From positions 62,001 through 126,000 of the forward strand of contig NZ_LSSW01000022.1 in NCBI RefSeq assembly GCF_001567565.1: a stretch of DNA of 64,000 bases. Reading direction: 5' to 3'. Made by a program: the position numbers and the translations under genes. Positions 1 through 9,138 of this stretch are shown one piece after another. Below the pieces are notes generated by a model. It was given only the letters and a program-made list of their open reading frames with translations, was not told the DNA's origin and ran no database searches. The DNA is from Ectopseudomonas composti (GTDB lineage Bacteria > Pseudomonadota > Gammaproteobacteria > Pseudomonadales > Pseudomonadaceae). Every line of letters begins with the position of its first letter. Position 1 is the stretch's first letter.

Positions 1-178
1 GTTTGGCGAGCATTTCGTCCGGCTTGGCGGTAAAGGCCTGGTAGCCGAAGAAGAACGCTTCCATCGCGGCCTGCTGAGCCGTGGTGTTCTTGATCACCTG
101 CGCGCCCTGACGGCCGGCCTGCGTGCCCTCGGCGGGCGACGTTAAAAATTTCTCGGAGAAATTTTTTAGGTCAGTCAT
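1..178 (-). CDS. Hypothetical protein, N-terminal 59 codons only
   Basis: An ATG at 176-178 (complement) opens a frame that runs off the left edge of the window. It begins MTDLKNFSEKFLTSPAEG and continues with an Ala/Gln-rich, probably helical stretch and the aromatic run AFFFGYQAF. No signal peptide or membrane segment is visible. I do not recognise the family. The first codons lie within a perfect 11-bp inverted repeat (144-166). It is divergent from the aminotransferase gene that starts at 262, so the two probably share the 179-261 promoter region. Only the N-terminus can be seen, so function cannot be assigned. Confidence 0.5.
   Translation of the reverse strand, partial: MTDLKNFSEKFLTSPAEGTQAGRQGAQVIKNTTAQQAAMEAFFFGYQAFTAKPDEMLAK
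144..166. repeat. Perfect inverted repeat inside the start of the left-edge gene
   Basis: Arms AAAAATTTCTC (144-154) and GAGAAATTTTT (156-166) pair perfectly around one G. The element covers roughly codons 5-12 of the divergent left-edge gene and lies about 95 bp upstream of the aminotransferase start. It is AT-rich in a GC-rich region. It could be a repressor operator or an mRNA hairpin near the start codon; the sequence alone does not decide. Confidence 0.6.
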
Positions 179-261
179 ATTGACGTATCTCTGTTTGGCG
201 GCGTAGTTTCGGTCAAGCAGTTTGACTTAATTCCAATGACTTTTGCACCCCAGGACATCCC

Positions 262-1419
262 ATGGCCTTCTCCGAACGCATCGCCCGCCTGAAAAGCTCC
301 CTGATCCGTGAAATTCTTGCCGCGGCGCAGCGTCCGGAAGTGATGTCGTTTGCTGGTGGCCTGCCGGCCGAGCCGATGCTGCCGAAGGTGGACTGGGCGC
401 AAATGCCGGCGAGCATGGGCCAGTACGGCATGAGCGAAGGCGAGCCGGCGCTGCGTGAGGCCATTGCCGCCGAGGCGCGTGCGCTGGGCGTGCCCTGCGA
501 GGCCAGCCAGGTGCTGATCGTCAGCGGCTCGCAGCAGACCCTGGACCTGGCCGCCAAGCTGTTCATCGATCCGGGCACCGAAGTGCTGCTAGAAGCGCCG
601 ACCTACCTGGCGGCCTTGCAGGCCTTCCAGCTGTTCGGTGCCGACTGCATCAGTGTGCCGCAGGAGGCCGACGGCCCCGAGCTGGCGGCGTTGCGTGAGC
701 GCCTGGAAAAGCACAAGCCGGCTTTCGCCTACCTGATCCCGACTTTCCAGAATCCGTCCGCTACCCGTTACAGCGAAGCCAAGCGTGAAGCCGTGGCGGC
801 GCTGCTCGACGAGTTCGGCGTGACCCTGATCGAAGACGAGCCGTACCGCGAGCTGGTGTTCGATGAAGGCCAGGCCACGCCCATCGTCAGCCGCCTGAAG
901 CAGGCCAGCTGGATCTACACCGGTACCGTGTCCAAGACGTTGCTGCCGGGCCTGCGCGTCGGCTACCTGATCGCCACCAAGGACCTGTATCCGCATCTGC
1001 TGCGCCTGAAACAGTCGGCTGACCTGCACACCAACCGCGTCGGTCAGTGGCAGGCGCTGCAGTGGCTGGGCAGCGAGCAGTACCGTGGTCACCTGGCCGA
1101 GCTGCGCGACTTCTACCGCATCCGCCGTGACGCCATGCAGAGCGCGCTGGTCGAGCACTTTGGCGACCTGGCCGAGTGGGAGATTCCCCAGGGCGGCCTG
1201 TTCTTCTGGCTGACCCTGAAGCAGCCGCTCGATACCCGCACACTGCTCGACGCGGCGCTGGCGCAGAACGTCGCGTTCATGCCGGGCGAACCGTTCTTCA
1301 TCGATCCGGACGCCAACCCCGGGCACCTGCGACTGAACTTCAGTCACGTGGCCCCGGAGCGCCTGAGCGAGGGGCTGCGTCGGCTGGCAGCGGTTATCCG
1401 CGACGCGCAGGGTGCGTGA
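262..1419 (+). CDS. PLP-dependent aminotransferase, class I/II (LysN / MocR-catalytic-like)
   Basis: A 385-residue fold-type I aminotransferase without an N-terminal helix-turn-helix. Visible landmarks are the cofactor-binding GSQQTLDL (89-96), PTFQNPSATRY (160-170), EDEPYREL (191-198) and the Schiff-base lysine K225 in GTVSKTLLPGLRVGYL, followed by the phosphate-binding Arg. The C-terminus has the usual GGLFFWL and LRLNF segments. Family members transaminate 2-aminoadipate, aromatic or branched-chain amino acids with 2-oxoglutarate; the substrate cannot be read from sequence. It is probably a single-gene unit, followed by a REP-type hairpin at 1434-1498. Confidence 0.88.
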   Translation: MAFSERIARLKSSLIREILAAAQRPEVMSFAGGLPAEPMLPKVDWAQMPASMGQYGMSEGEPALREAIAAEARALGVPCEASQVLIVSGSQQTLDLAAKLFIDPGTEVLLEAPTYLAALQAFQLFGADCISVPQEADGPELAALRERLEKHKPAFAYLIPTFQNPSATRYSEAKREAVAALLDEFGVTLIEDEPYRELVFDEGQATPIVSRLKQASWIYTGTVSKTLLPGLRVGYLIATKDLYPHLLRLKQSADLHTNRVGQWQALQWLGSEQYRGHLAELRDFYRIRRDAMQSALVEHFGDLAEWEIPQGGLFFWLTLKQPLDTRTLLDAALAQNVAFMPGEPFFIDPDANPGHLRLNFSHVAPERLSEGLRRLAAVIRDAQGA

Positions 1420-1433
1420 TTGAGTTTTACCGC

Positions 1434-1498
1434 TGTAGGAGCGGCTAGGGCGGCATTCCGTTTCAGCCGCGATTTTCGCGGATAGATCCGCTCCTACA
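1434..1498. repeat. REP-type intergenic inverted repeat
   Basis: Outer arms TGTAGGAGCGG and CCGCTCCTACA enclose internal CAGCCGCG and CGCGG elements. The same GTAGGAGCGGCT / CAGCCGCGA unit recurs at 38329-38434 and 48094-48145, with a GTGGGAGGGGCT variant at 31786-31853. This is the usual form of Pseudomonas REP/REPIN elements. It sits between two co-directional genes and may act as a transcript-stabilising hairpin. Confidence 0.8.
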
Positions 1499-1554
1499 AA
1501 AGCAGGGTGATTGGCGGCGAGCGTGCCGCGAGGATAGATAGGGAGGGCAACGCG

Positions 1555-2157
1555 ATGTTCAAGGTCTACGGCGATTACCGTTCGGGCAACTGCTACAAGG
1601 TCAAGCTGATGCTGCATCTGCTGGGCAAGGAGTACCAGTGGATCGATGTCGATATCCTCAAGGGTGAGACGCAGAGCGAAGCTTTCCTGGCGAAGAACCC
1701 CAACGGCAAGATTCCGGTGCTGGAGCTCGAAGACGGCACCTGCCTGTGGGAGTCCAATGCCATCCTCAACTTCCTCGCCGATGGCAGCGATTTCCTGCCC
1801 AGCGAGCCGCGCCTGCGTACCCAGGTGCTGCAGTGGCAGTTCTTCGAGCAATACAGCCACGAGCCATACGTTGCGGTGGCGCGTTTCATCCAGCTTTATC
1901 TGGGGATGCCCGAGGAGCGCCGCGAGGAGCACGCGCGTTGCTTGAAGCTGGGCTACAAGGCCCTGAAGGTGATGGAGAAGCAGCTCGAGCGCACCCCTTA
2001 TCTGGTGGGTGAGCATTACTCCATCGCCGATATCGCCCTGTATGCCTACACGCATGTAGCCGATGAGGGTGGTTTCAGCCTGGAAGCCTTCCCCGCGGTC
2101 CGCGCCTGGCTCGATCGCATCGCCAGTCATCCACGCCACGTGACCATGCTGGGCTGA
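1555..2157 (+). CDS. Glutathione S-transferase family protein
   Basis: A 200-residue cytosolic GST with an N-terminal thioredoxin-fold domain (about 1-80) and an all-helical C-terminal domain. Landmarks are YRSGNCYKVKL, where the Ser is the likely glutathione-activating residue, the cis-Pro loop NPNGKIPVLE, the gamma-glutamyl-binding ESNAI motif (in LWESNAIL), and SIADIALYAY in the C-terminal domain (the N-capping box). A longer frame opens at a GTG (1507), but the ATG at 1555 has GGGAGGG just upstream and matches the family start, so I use it. The specific electrophile substrate is unknown. Confidence 0.88.
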   Translation: MFKVYGDYRSGNCYKVKLMLHLLGKEYQWIDVDILKGETQSEAFLAKNPNGKIPVLELEDGTCLWESNAILNFLADGSDFLPSEPRLRTQVLQWQFFEQYSHEPYVAVARFIQLYLGMPEERREEHARCLKLGYKALKVMEKQLERTPYLVGEHYSIADIALYAYTHVADEGGFSLEAFPAVRAWLDRIASHPRHVTMLG

Positions 2158-2300
2158 TCACTGGTCGGCGGCAGCCTGCGTGCGCTGGGCGCAGCGCTGC
2201 CGCGCGAACATGGTGTTTTGGGCTGCCAGCTGAGCTTGGACTATCGCGGCCCCGGGGTGGATAATCGGCGTCTGCAATCCTACTGGTCACTGACTGCCCC

Positions 2301-2672
2301 ATGCGCCAACGGCTGCGTACCGCTCTAGTCTGCCTCTTGATGCTGGCCTTGCCGATGCAAGCGATGGCCGCGTTCGGCATGCAGCTTTGCCAGCAGGTTC
2401 ACCCTGGTGCCGCGCTGCATGCCATGCCCGAGCATGGCGAGCGACCTGCTGCGATGAAGCCGGTAGTCGATGTGCAACCTAGTCAGCAGCATCCTGCGCA
2501 GGCCGTTTCCTGCAGCCTCTGCGCGTTCTGCGTTGGTGCCGTGGTGTTCGCCCAGCCCGTCGTTCAGGCCGTTGAGGCGCTTCGCGCACAGCCGCCGCTG
2601 ATGCTGAGCGAGCGCCTGGTCTCCGTGGTGCCGGATATGCCCGAGCGCCCACCCCGTCTGTCTTTCTCCTGA
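2301..2672 (+). CDS. Small secreted Cys-containing protein, DUF2946-like
   Basis: A 123-residue protein with a clear signal peptide (hydrophobic segment VCLLMLALPMQAMA, cleavage near residue 23). The mature part has His- and Met-containing stretches, a CSLCAFC cluster, a short hydrophobic segment after it, and a C-terminus PERPPRLSFS. This layout resembles DUF2946 proteins that accompany copper and metal genes in Pseudomonas. It lies 100 bp upstream of a cupredoxin gene on the same strand, which supports a periplasmic or membrane metal-related role. The function is inferred from context only. Confidence 0.6.
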   Translation: MRQRLRTALVCLLMLALPMQAMAAFGMQLCQQVHPGAALHAMPEHGERPAAMKPVVDVQPSQQHPAQAVSCSLCAFCVGAVVFAQPVVQAVEALRAQPPLMLSERLVSVVPDMPERPPRLSFS

Positions 2673-2772
2673 TCGAACACCTTTGAACCACGGCCTGATG
2701 CCGGCTGCAGCAGTCGGCACGCCGTACGCGCGCCCTCGCGCGTGAACGATACAGACGATTGGAGATTTACCG

Positions 2773-3282
2773 ATGAAACGACGTATCAGTCCCTTGCCGG
2801 TCCTGCTTTTCGCTGCACTGTTGCCTGCGTTGCAGGTGCAGGCCGATGAGAGCAGCCACGCCGGGCACGGCGCGATGAACATGATGGATCATGGGCCGGA
2901 GCAAAAGCCCTGGGGGATCGCCGGGCAGGGCGCCAAGGTCGATCGCACCGTGGAGATTCGCATGGGCGACAACATGCGCTTCACGCCGCAGAAGTTACAG
3001 GTCAGACAGGGCGAGACCATCCGCTTCGTTCATCACAACGATGGCAAGCTGATGCACGAGTTCGTCCTGGGAACGCGGCAGACGCTGGATGAGCATGCCG
3101 CCGAGATGCTCAAGGGACCGGGCATGGCGCACGGCGAGGCGTATATGGCGCATGTGGCGCCAGCGGCACAGGGCGAGATGATCTGGACGTTCAACCGAGT
3201 TGGCGAATTCGAGTTCGCCTGCCTGATCGCCGGACATTACCAGGCCGGTATGCGCGGCAGTATCGAGGTGCTGGCTGATTAA
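2773..3282 (+). CDS. Periplasmic cupredoxin-domain protein
   Basis: A 169-residue protein with a signal peptide (about 1-24), a His/Met-rich segment (HAGHGAMNMMDHG) and one cupredoxin domain (about 55-169). The residues expected to bind type 1 copper are visible: H95 (in LMHEF), C150, H155 and M160 in ACLIAGHYQAGM. An insertion of about 40 residues separates the first His from the strand before the Cys-His-Met loop. It is probably an electron carrier or copper-binding protein in the periplasm. It follows the 2301 gene and ends at a hairpin shared with the convergent HU gene. The start has GGAG upstream. Confidence 0.82.
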   Translation: MKRRISPLPVLLFAALLPALQVQADESSHAGHGAMNMMDHGPEQKPWGIAGQGAKVDRTVEIRMGDNMRFTPQKLQVRQGETIRFVHHNDGKLMHEFVLGTRQTLDEHAAEMLKGPGMAHGEAYMAHVAPAAQGEMIWTFNRVGEFEFACLIAGHYQAGMRGSIEVLAD

Positions 3283-3297
3283 GACAGGGTAGGGGAA

Positions 3298-3324
3298 GGC
3301 CGCGACCCAGATGGGGTCGCGGCC
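3298..3324. terminator. Hairpin between convergent cupredoxin and HU genes
   Basis: An 11-bp GC-rich stem, GGCCGCGACCC / GGGTCGCGGCC, lies between two stop codons that face each other. It has no long T tract on either side. It is likely a bidirectional terminator. Confidence 0.65.
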
Positions 3325-3334
3325 GCACTCTGAA

Positions 3335-3613
3335 TCAGTTCAGAGCGTCGGTCAGGGCCTTGGCAGGCACCAGCTTGACCACTTTCTTGGCAGCGATTTC
3401 GATGCTCTTGCCAGTCTGCGGGTTGCGGCCGGTACGGGCGGGACGCTCGCTCACTTTCAGCTTGCCGACGCCCGGCAGGGTGATCTCACCGTCGTTTTCC
3501 AGTGCGTCGCCGACAATTTCGCCCAGCTGATCGATCAGGGTGCGGACGGTGGCTTTCGGCAGGGAAACGGCCTCGGCCAGGTCGCTGATCAGTTGGTCTT
3601 TGGTGATTGCCAT
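3335..3613 (-). CDS. HU-family DNA-binding protein
   Basis: A 92-residue HU/IHF-type histone-like protein. It has the N-terminal helical dimerisation body (MAITKDQLISDLAE), the strand LPGVGKLKVSERPARTGRNP leading into the DNA-binding arm with the conserved RNPQTG, and the closing helix. A longer frame opens at 3667, but the ATG at 3613 has GGAG upstream and gives the standard N-terminus. It bends and compacts DNA as a dimer. Its sequence differs from the canonical major HU beta chain, so it is probably an HU paralogue. It is a single gene. Confidence 0.93.
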   Translation of the reverse strand: MAITKDQLISDLAEAVSLPKATVRTLIDQLGEIVGDALENDGEITLPGVGKLKVSERPARTGRNPQTGKSIEIAAKKVVKLVPAKALTDALN

Positions 3614-3890
3614 GATGTAACTCCGTTTGCAGGTGAGAGGCTCGGCGCGGCAGATATGAGGCTGCACCGCCGAAAACGTGGGAAAGCTAGCACAAAAGGG
3701 ATCGCTCGGCAGTGCCTGACAGGTTTTGCCGATAGGGCTTAGTGTCGCATCGGTCCCTGTGGTTCCGGTGCGCGAGCAAAAAACCTCGCCCGCTAGGGGA
3801 GGGCGATGGGGCGTGGCTTTGGCAAGGTTCGGGGCGACCTGACGAAGCTGGACTAAGCTACAGGTACCTGCCTAATGCTGGAGTGCCACC

Positions 3891-5525
3891 ATGTTACGCG
3901 TCTTCGCTGATTTGGGTTTTCGCTGGAAGATTGCCGTACCCATTCTGTTGCTCGCCGCGCTTCTGGTGGCCATGGGCACGCTGGGGATGCGCGGCATTAC
4001 CCAGGTCGCAGAGTCCAGCACCACGCTGACCAATCGGCATCTGCCGGCTATCAGCCTGCTGCTCAATGCCGACCGCGACTTGTACCAGGCCTTCGTCGCC
4101 GAGCGCAGCCTGCTCGACGAGGACTCCGGTTCGCACGCTGCGGTTCTGCGCGCCGCGCATGCCGAGAACCTGCAGCAGGCTTATGACCGTGTGCACAAGT
4201 TCGCTGACCTGAAACCGGGCAGCGAGGCGCTGGCGCTGGTGGCCGAGTTCGACCGTGGCTACGAACGCTGGAAGGCGACCTCGCTACGTGTATTGGACAT
4301 GGCCAGCAGTGATCCCAATGCCGCCAGCCGGCTGAGCTTTTCCGACAGCGAAGCGCAGTTCGAAGAAGCGCGCAGCGCCATCGACAAGCTGGGTGAGCTG
4401 GAAGACAACGCCGCCAACGCCGTTGGCAGCGAAGCCATCGTTCGCGGTGAGGCGCTGATCTGGCAGCAGGGGCTGATCATCGCCATCGGCCTGCTGGTGT
4501 GCCTGCTGCTGGTGGTGGGCTTCCCGCTGCTGGTGACCCGTCCGCTGCACAGCCTGCTGCACCGCATCGAACAGATCGCCGATGGCGATGGCGACCTGCG
4601 CGTGCGCCTGGATGTGCTGTCCAAGGACGAACTGGGCAAGCTCAGCCATGCCTTCAATCGCTTTCTCGACAAGTTGCAGCCGCTGATCAAGGAAGTGGGG
4701 CGTGTGACCGGCGAGGTCGCTGATTCGGCCAAGAGTCTGGCAGGCATGGCGGCCGCCAATGATCGGCTGATCAGCAGCGAGCACGCGGCGGTGGATCAGG
4801 TCAGTACTGCCGCCACGGAGATGAGCGTGGCGGTGCACGAGGTGGCGCGTAACGCGCAGAACGCTGCCGATGCTGCGCGGCAGGCTGAGGTGCAGTCGCG
4901 CGAAGGTGCCGGAGTGGTGGGCGCGACCATTCACTCCATTCGCCAGTTGGCCCAGGAAGTGGAAAGTGCCTCCGACACGATCCAGACCCTGGAGCAGGAA
5001 ACCGCCAACATCGGCGCGGTGCTGGCGGTGATCAAGGGCATCGCGGACCAGACCAACCTGTTGGCATTGAACGCGGCCATCGAGGCGGCTCGGGCCGGCG
5101 AGCAAGGGCGTGGCTTCGCCGTGGTCGCTGACGAGGTAAGGGCGCTGGCGGCAAGGACCCAGGAGTCGACCAAGGATATCCAGCAGATGATCGAGCGCCT
5201 GCAAGCCGGAGTGCAGAACGCGGTCAAGGCCACGCACTCGGGCAGTGCCCGAGCGCGGCAGAGTGTGGAGCAGGCGGCCGGTGTCGATCAGGCGTTGAGC
5301 GTGACCGGCGATTCGGTGCAGCGCATCAACGACATGGCTGCGCAGATCGCCACTGCCTGCGAGGAGCAGAGCAGCGTCACCGAAGAGATCGCCCGCAACA
5401 TCAGTGATATTCGCGACCTGTCCAACGAAGCGGCGCAGACCTCCGAGCAGAGCACGCTGGCCAGCCAGCACCTGTCGGAACTGTCCCTTGGCCTGGCCCA
5501 GTTGGTGGGGCGTTTTCGGGTGTGA
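3891..5525 (+). CDS. Methyl-accepting chemotaxis protein, four-helix-bundle sensor
   Basis: A 544-residue chemoreceptor. TM1 is at about 12-34, a periplasmic helical bundle of about 150 residues follows (4HB-type, [20 protein letters not shown]), and TM2 is near 187-208. A HAMP domain follows ([24 protein letters not shown]), then a long coiled coil with the invariant signalling tip (about 380-425) containing [19 protein letters not shown]. No C-terminal CheR pentapeptide is seen. The ligand is unknown. It starts 13 bp after GGAG and shares no operator with the second chemoreceptor at 7126. The 277 bp between HU and this gene hold no other gene that I can see. Confidence 0.93.
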   Translation: MLRVFADLGFRWKIAVPILLLAALLVAMGTLGMRGITQVAESSTTLTNRHLPAISLLLNADRDLYQAFVAERSLLDEDSGSHAAVLRAAHAENLQQAYDRVHKFADLKPGSEALALVAEFDRGYERWKATSLRVLDMASSDPNAASRLSFSDSEAQFEEARSAIDKLGELEDNAANAVGSEAIVRGEALIWQQGLIIAIGLLVCLLLVVGFPLLVTRPLHSLLHRIEQIADGDGDLRVRLDVLSKDELGKLSHAFNRFLDKLQPLIKEVGRVTGEVADSAKSLAGMAAANDRLISSEHAAVDQVSTAATEMSVAVHEVARNAQNAADAARQAEVQSREGAGVVGATIHSIRQLAQEVESASDTIQTLEQETANIGAVLAVIKGIADQTNLLALNAAIEAARAGEQGRGFAVVADEVRALAARTQESTKDIQQMIERLQAGVQNAVKATHSGSARARQSVEQAAGVDQALSVTGDSVQRINDMAAQIATACEEQSSVTEEIARNISDIRDLSNEAAQTSEQSTLASQHLSELSLGLAQLVGRFRV

Positions 5526-5559
5526 CGTGCGCGGCGACGTATCTAAGTGTTTGAAGCGG

Positions 5560-5587
5560 TTGTAAGTTTGCGTTTAGTCGTTACAAT
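5560..5587 (+). promoter_or_regulatory. Sigma-70 promoter of the 4.5S RNA gene
   Basis: TTGTAA (5560-5565), a 16-bp spacer and TACAAT (5582-5587) lie about 33 bp before the mature 4.5S RNA 5' end. The near-consensus boxes fit a strongly expressed stable RNA. Confidence 0.65.
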
Positions 5588-5620
5588 GGCGCGGCCCGTC
5601 GCAATGGCGGGCAGCGTTAT

Positions 5621-5733
5621 GGTGGCCCTGCCGGTCCCCTCGCAACGATTACCCGTTAACCTGGTCAGGCCCGGAAGGGAGCAGCCACAGCGGGAACATT
5701 GTGTGCCGGGGTGTGGCTGGTAGGGTCCACCTC
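5621..5733 (+). ncRNA. ffs: 4.5S signal recognition particle RNA
   Basis: The hallmark apical domain is present: GGTCAGGCCCGGAAGGGAGC (asymmetric and symmetric internal loops with the GGAA tetraloop), followed by AGCCACAGCGGGAACA and GTGTGCCGGGGTGTGGCTGG. The ends GGTGGCCCTGCCGG and CTGGTAGGGTCCACC pair to close the rod. The size of about 113 nt matches the small bacterial form. The RNA binds Ffh and targets nascent membrane proteins to FtsY. Ends are set by pairing and by analogy to E. coli, so they are good to a few bases. The rest of the 5734-5893 gap shows no feature. Confidence 0.95.
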
Positions 5734-5893
5734 CAGTCTTTCATCTCCCGATTTCTCTGACGCTTCCAGCCAGTTATGTGGCAGGCGGTGTGCCGTTCTC
5801 TTCGCCGTTGCCATCGCTTCCCTGGGCCCTGAATGCATTGCGCCCACCGGGCGTGAGCCACGGCAGGCGCAATGATCGGCAAGGCTGCGGGTA

Positions 5894-6937
5894 TCAGCGG
5901 AACGCTGGCACCACGTGCTTGATGAACAGTTCCAGCGATTTCTTCTTCTCGGCGTAGGGCAGGCTGTTGTCGGCCCAGAAGCTGAACTCGTCGACGCCCA
6001 GTTCCTGGTAGTGGCGGATGCGCGCGATGATTTCCTCCGGGGTGCCGATCATGGTGTTCTTGCGAATATTCTCCAGCTCGAACTCCGGGCGCTCCTTGAA
6101 TTTCTCTTCCGGGCTCGGCGGCAACAGGCCGTTGATCGGCGTCTGCTTGTTGCCGAACCAGGCGTCGAAGGTGCGATAGAAGCGCGAGATGGCTTCGGCG
6201 CCGATCTTCCAGCCCTGCGGGTCATCTGCGCTGTGCACATGGGTATGACGCAGCACCATCAGTTGTGGGCGCGGCACGCTCGGGTTGTTGGCCAGGGCAG
6301 TTTCGAACTTGTTCTTAAGATCCACGACTTCTTCGTCGCCTTTCATCAAGGGCGTGACCATCACGTTGCAGCCATTGGCGACGGCAAAGTTGTGCGAGTC
6401 GGGGTCGCGTGCGGCGATCCACATCGGCGGAGTCGGTTTCTGCAGCGGGCGAGGCGAGGAGGTGGCGGTGGGGAATTTCCAGATCTCGCCCTCATGGGCG
6501 ACATCGCCCTGCCACAGGGCCTTGACCACCGGCACCATCTCGCGCAGGTACTTGCCGCCGTCAGTGGCGGGCATGCCGTTCATCATGCGATCGAATTCGT
6601 ACTGGTAGGCGCCGCGAGCCAGGCCGACTTCCATGCGACCGTTACTGATCACGTCGAGCAGGGCGCATTCACCGGCCACGCGGATGGGGTGCCAGAACGG
6701 CGCGATGATGGTGCCGGCGCCCAGGTGGATGGTGGTGGTACGGGCGGCCAGGTAGGCCAGTAGCGGCATGGGGCTGGGGGAGATGGTGTACTCCATGGCG
6801 TGGTGTTCGCCGATCCATACGGTGGAGAAGCCGCCTGCCTCGGCCATGAGCGTCAGCTCGGTCAGTTCATCGAATAGTTGGCGATGGCCGACCTGTTCGT
6901 CGTAGCGCTCCATATGAACGAACAAAGAGAATTTCAT
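5894..6937 (-). CDS. tgnB: FMNH2-dependent luciferase-family monooxygenase, probable trigonelline monooxygenase oxygenase component
   Basis: A 347-residue LLM-class flavin-dependent oxidoreductase (TIM-barrel, bacterial luciferase family). It opens with MKFSLFVHMERYD and has WIGEHHAMEYTISPSP, the VGLARGAYQYEFDRM segment, and the C-terminal MIGTPEEIIARIRHYQELGVDEF typical of the family. These enzymes need FMNH2 from a separate reductase; two such reductase genes lie in this locus (9139, 20094). With the dehydrogenase, hydrolase and SSADH downstream, it matches the oxygenase that opens the trigonelline ring between C5 and C6. It is divergent from the chemoreceptor at 7126, and one operator copy (7061-7077) lies between. 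The substrate is inferred from context; another N-methylated pyridine is possible. Confidence 0.78.
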   Translation of the reverse strand: MKFSLFVHMERYDEQVGHRQLFDELTELTLMAEAGGFSTVWIGEHHAMEYTISPSPMPLLAYLAARTTTIHLGAGTIIAPFWHPIRVAGECALLDVISNGRMEVGLARGAYQYEFDRMMNGMPATDGGKYLREMVPVVKALWQGDVAHEGEIWKFPTATSSPRPLQKPTPPMWIAARDPDSHNFAVANGCNVMVTPLMKGDEEVVDLKNKFETALANNPSVPRPQLMVLRHTHVHSADDPQGWKIGAEAISRFYRTFDAWFGNKQTPINGLLPPSPEEKFKERPEFELENIRKNTMIGTPEEIIARIRHYQELGVDEFSFWADNSLPYAEKKKSLELFIKHVVPAFR

Positions 6938-7060
6938 GCTGCTGTCCTCGAGTCTGTGATTGGGCTGCCGGGGGCGGCGTCGAAGCGTGCGTTGCGCTTC
7001 TGCTTGGATGGGCCGCTACGTCGGCGGGGTGCTATGCAAGGCGGCGTCGATCGCTATATA

Positions 7061-7077
7061 TTGGTATACCATAATAC
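7061..7077. promoter_or_regulatory. Regulon operator, copy 1 (tgnB / chemoreceptor)
   Basis: TTGGTATACCATAATAC. The core palindrome TGGTATACCA (7062-7071) is followed by the conserved ATAATA flank. It lies 49 bp before the chemoreceptor start and about 124 bp before tgnB. The form fits a FadR-type GntR operator (T-G-G-T N2 A-C-C-A). Confidence 0.75.
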
Positions 7078-7125
7078 GGGATATCTGCAAGGGTTCCGAT
7101 TGATCCTCAATACAAAGGACAGCTC

Positions 7126-9072
7126 ATGAGCATCAAGCACAAACTGGTGATGATCTTCGCCGCCATCGCCAGCCTTCCGGTGATTCTGGTCGCGATTCTG
7201 GTGGTCGTTAACCTGCGACAGGCAGCCAGCGAGGATTTCATCGACAGCAGCGGACGCGAGATTCGGCAGGTGGAGAACGCCATGCGCCTGTTCTTCGAAG
7301 GTATCGAGCAGAATGTCGATTACCTGGCCAAGCATCCGCAGCTTGCCGCCATCGATGCAGGGCTCAAGCGCTACCTGGCCGCCGACGCAGCCAGCCAGCC
7401 CCAGGGCGCGCAGGATCGTGCCGTGTTCGAGCTGTTCGCCGGCCTGGCGAACAGTCATCCGGGTTATGCCTATGTTTCCCTCGGCACCACTGAGGGCGGC
7501 TACGCATTTTGGCCGGGTGATCCGAACCTGAGCAGTTACGATCCGCGTACGCGGCCCTGGTATCAGCGGGCGATGGCGCAGCCGGACAAGACCCTGCGCA
7601 CCGAGGCCTACTACTGGGCAGCCGACGATGTGGTACTGGTCAGCACCGTGCGTAGTTTCTCCAACCGTTTGGGGCAGCAGGGGGGCGTGGTCAATATCGA
7701 TGTTTCCCTGCGCCAGCTCACTGACATCGTCAAGCAGATCAAGCTGGGCCAGAGTGGCTATCTGATGCTGATGGAGCGCAACGGTAACGTGCTGGTCGAT
7801 CCGAGCCAGCCCGAGCATAACTTCAAGGCGCTCAAGGATCTCGGCCCCGGTTATGCCGAGCTGGCTGCGACGCGCAGTGGTTCGGTGGAGCTGGTCCTCA
7901 ATGGCGAGGCTTACATGGCCAACGTCTACTCATCGGACAGCCTGGGCTGGCAGTTCGTCGGTCTGGTCAAGAAGAGCGAGGTGATGGCCAGCGCCACACG
8001 CCTGACCTGGATCATCGTCTCCCTGGCGGCCATCGTGGCGCTGGCCTTCGCCACCCTGGGTGCGCTGTTCGCCGGCATGATCGTGCGCCCGATCCAGGCA
8101 GTGGCCACGGGCCTCGAAGGTATCGCGCAAGGCGAGGGCGACCTGACCAACGAACTGACGGTGCGCGGTCGCGATGAAACCGCGCAGCTCGCGGGCTGGT
8201 TCAATCAGTTCCTTGCGGCCATTCGCGACATGATTCTCAGCATCGGCCAGGCAGCGAAGAGCATCCACAGCAGTTCGAGCAGCTCGGCCGGGGTCGCCCA
8301 GGAGCTGGAAGATGTGGCGGCGCGCCAGCGCGAGGCCGTGGACATGGTGTCGACCGCGTTCCACGAGATGGTCATGACCGCCAACGAGGTGGCGCGTGCC
8401 TGCTCCGAGGCGGCGGGTTCGGCCGATGCCGGTCAGCGCCAGGCGCATGCCGGACAGCAACAGATTCAGGCCTCGGCCGATAGCGTTACGCGTCTGAGCG
8501 ATGAAATCGCACGTTCGGTGCAGTCGATGCAGCAACTGGAGCAGGACAGCGACTCGATCCAGTCGATTTTGGGCACCATCCGCGCCATCGCCGAGCAAAC
8601 CAACCTGCTGGCGCTCAACGCGGCCATCGAGGCGGCACGTGCCGGCGAGCAGGGCCGCGGTTTCGCCGTGGTGGCCGACGAGGTGCGGGCGCTGGCCAAG
8701 CGCTCTTCCGACGCTACCGAGGAGATCGACGGTCTGCTTGGCAACCTGGCCCGACGCACCCAGGACACGGCGCGACAGATGCACGCCAGCCTCGATGTGT
8801 CGCGGCAGACGGTCAACGCCATGGGTGAGGCGCGCTCCAGTTTCGAGACGATCCGCGATGCGGTGGACAACATCCGCGACATGAGTACGCAGATCGCCAC
8901 CGCCGCCGAGGAGCAGCATCAGGTGGCCGAGGACATCAATCGCCACATCAGCCAGATCCACGGCGATTCGCAGCAGGTCGCCGAGCTGGCCAGCTCCACC
9001 AGCAGCGAGGCGAAGACCATGACGGCGCTGTCCGACGAGTTGAATGCGTTGGTGCGTCGCTTCAAGACCTGA
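7126..9072 (+). CDS. Methyl-accepting chemotaxis protein with dCache sensor, candidate pyridinium-betaine receptor
   Basis: A 648-residue chemoreceptor. TM1 is at about 8-30, a double-Cache periplasmic domain covers about 35-275, and TM2 is near 285-308. HAMP ([21 protein letters not shown]) and the cytoplasmic coiled coil with the [23 protein letters not shown] tip (here AEQTNLL) follow. The membrane-distal Cache module keeps [12 protein letters not shown], the R-x-WY signature of amino acid or amine binding dCache domains. A catabolic operator copy sits directly upstream (7061-7077). From memory, the dCache receptor McpX of Sinorhizobium binds quaternary ammonium compounds including trigonelline, so this receptor probably senses the substrate of the locus. 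Confidence 0.88.
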   Translation: MSIKHKLVMIFAAIASLPVILVAILVVVNLRQAASEDFIDSSGREIRQVENAMRLFFEGIEQNVDYLAKHPQLAAIDAGLKRYLAADAASQPQGAQDRAVFELFAGLANSHPGYAYVSLGTTEGGYAFWPGDPNLSSYDPRTRPWYQRAMAQPDKTLRTEAYYWAADDVVLVSTVRSFSNRLGQQGGVVNIDVSLRQLTDIVKQIKLGQSGYLMLMERNGNVLVDPSQPEHNFKALKDLGPGYAELAATRSGSVELVLNGEAYMANVYSSDSLGWQFVGLVKKSEVMASATRLTWIIVSLAAIVALAFATLGALFAGMIVRPIQAVATGLEGIAQGEGDLTNELTVRGRDETAQLAGWFNQFLAAIRDMILSIGQAAKSIHSSSSSSAGVAQELEDVAARQREAVDMVSTAFHEMVMTANEVARACSEAAGSADAGQRQAHAGQQQIQASADSVTRLSDEIARSVQSMQQLEQDSDSIQSILGTIRAIAEQTNLLALNAAIEAARAGEQGRGFAVVADEVRALAKRSSDATEEIDGLLGNLARRTQDTARQMHASLDVSRQTVNAMGEARSSFETIRDAVDNIRDMSTQIATAAEEQHQVAEDINRHISQIHGDSQQVAELASSTSSEAKTMTALSDELNALVRRFKT

Positions 9073-9106
9073 GGAGGGCGAGCGCCTGGGCGCTCGTGCA
9101 ACAGAC

Positions 9107-9130
9107 GCGACCACCCCTCGGGGTGGTCGC
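9107..9130. terminator. Hairpin between convergent chemoreceptor and flavin reductase genes
   Basis: A perfect 11-bp stem, GCGACCACCCC / GGGGTGGTCGC, with a 2-nt loop lies between stop codons of convergent genes. A second small hairpin, AGCGCCTGGGCGCT, lies just before it (9081-9094). It is a probable bidirectional terminator with no strong T tract. Confidence 0.65.
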
Positions 9131-9138
9131 ACAGAGGG

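Noticed and set aside
589..2139. 516-codon open frame on the minus strand
   Set aside because: It is antisense to the aminotransferase and GST genes, has no family features and arises from GC-rich codon structure.
5621..5733. 4.5S RNA gene as a phage or island attachment site
   Set aside because: No integrase is seen and no partial copy of its 3' end occurs at the right border of the block.
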